From the NCBI GenBank assembly GCA_948902155.1, contig CAQVQZ010000134.1:1-5912 (forward strand): a stretch of 5,912 nucleotides of DNA, given 5' to 3'. Source of the DNA: an uncultured Oscillibacter sp. (GTDB lineage: Bacteria > Bacillota_A > Clostridia > Oscillospirales > Oscillospiraceae). The notes under the pieces were generated by a model, which worked only from the letters and a program-made list of their open reading frames with translations, was not told where the DNA came from and made no database searches. How positions within the stretch are numbered: the stretch's first letter is position 1; every line of letters begins with the position of its first letter. Of this stretch, positions 5,862-5,912 are shown one piece after another. A program made the position numbers and the translations under genes.

Positions 5862-5912
5862 GAGCCTATCCTGAAATTAACGATGGACAGGAATGAGCTT
5901 GCGCCAGACAAT
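5862..5912. mobile_element. Possible insertion-sequence end (edge of window)
   Basis: G+C content falls abruptly after the nifJ stop. GAGCCTATCCTGAAATTAA (5862-5880) resembles the terminal inverted repeats of IS5-family elements as I remember them, which often begin GAGxCT and continue into GAAAT. The three bases before it are TAA (5859-5861), fitting a TNA target duplication. Two short open frames touch the edge: ATG at 5883 on the plus strand (MDRNELAPDN, then the edge) and a minus-strand frame ending in TAA at 5879-5877 (WRKLIPVHR, then stop). Either could be a transposase terminus, but only one can be right and neither is long enough to identify. Confidence 0.25.

Noticed and set aside
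1..5912. CRISPR array, tRNA or rRNA gene, or defence-type system
   Set aside because: No spaced direct repeats, cloverleaf-like sequence or relevant protein motifs were seen on either strand.

Overview
The window looks like chromosomal DNA of a high-G+C anaerobic Firmicute. A gut Oscillospiraceae-type Clostridium (Flavonifractor, Oscillibacter or Lawsonibacter-like) is my best guess. The signs are a CIRCE/HrcA heat-shock repressor, a single-chain pyruvate:ferredoxin oxidoreductase, Gram-positive Shine-Dalgarno sites, and codons with very G/C-rich third positions. The genus is inference from general character, not from any search.

Layout. The first 741 bases hold the 5' two thirds of hrcA on the minus strand; the gene runs off the left edge. 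Just upstream lie a perfect CIRCE operator (777-803, extendable to 12-bp arms) and a near-consensus sigma-A promoter (TTGACA, 17 bp, TAAACT; minus strand, 836-808). The predicted hrcA transcript starts inside the operator, so this is a self-repressing heat-shock gene. Bases 807-1087 are a divergent, partly A+T-rich intergenic region with no believable gene. They hold an 11-bp inverted repeat and then four hairpins that abut one another exactly (995-1064), just before the ribosome binding site of the next gene.

On the plus strand, a class I/II PLP-dependent aminotransferase (1088-2248) is followed after 64 bases by nifJ (2313-5834). The nifJ product is a complete 1173-residue pyruvate:ferredoxin (flavodoxin) oxidoreductase, with its cofactor and cluster ligands visible. 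The two genes are probably one operon. The aminotransferase interconverts amino acids and 2-oxo acids. NifJ oxidises pyruvate to acetyl-CoA and CO2 and reduces ferredoxin or flavodoxin. A functional link, such as amino-acid-derived pyruvate feeding ferredoxin reduction, is plausible but unproven.

After nifJ the G+C content drops sharply. The last ~50 bases start with a sequence resembling an insertion-sequence terminal repeat; this is weak evidence because the window ends there. I found no CRISPR array, tRNA, rRNA or clear novel defence-type system. The most unusual feature is the tandem-hairpin leader of the aminotransferase-nifJ unit.
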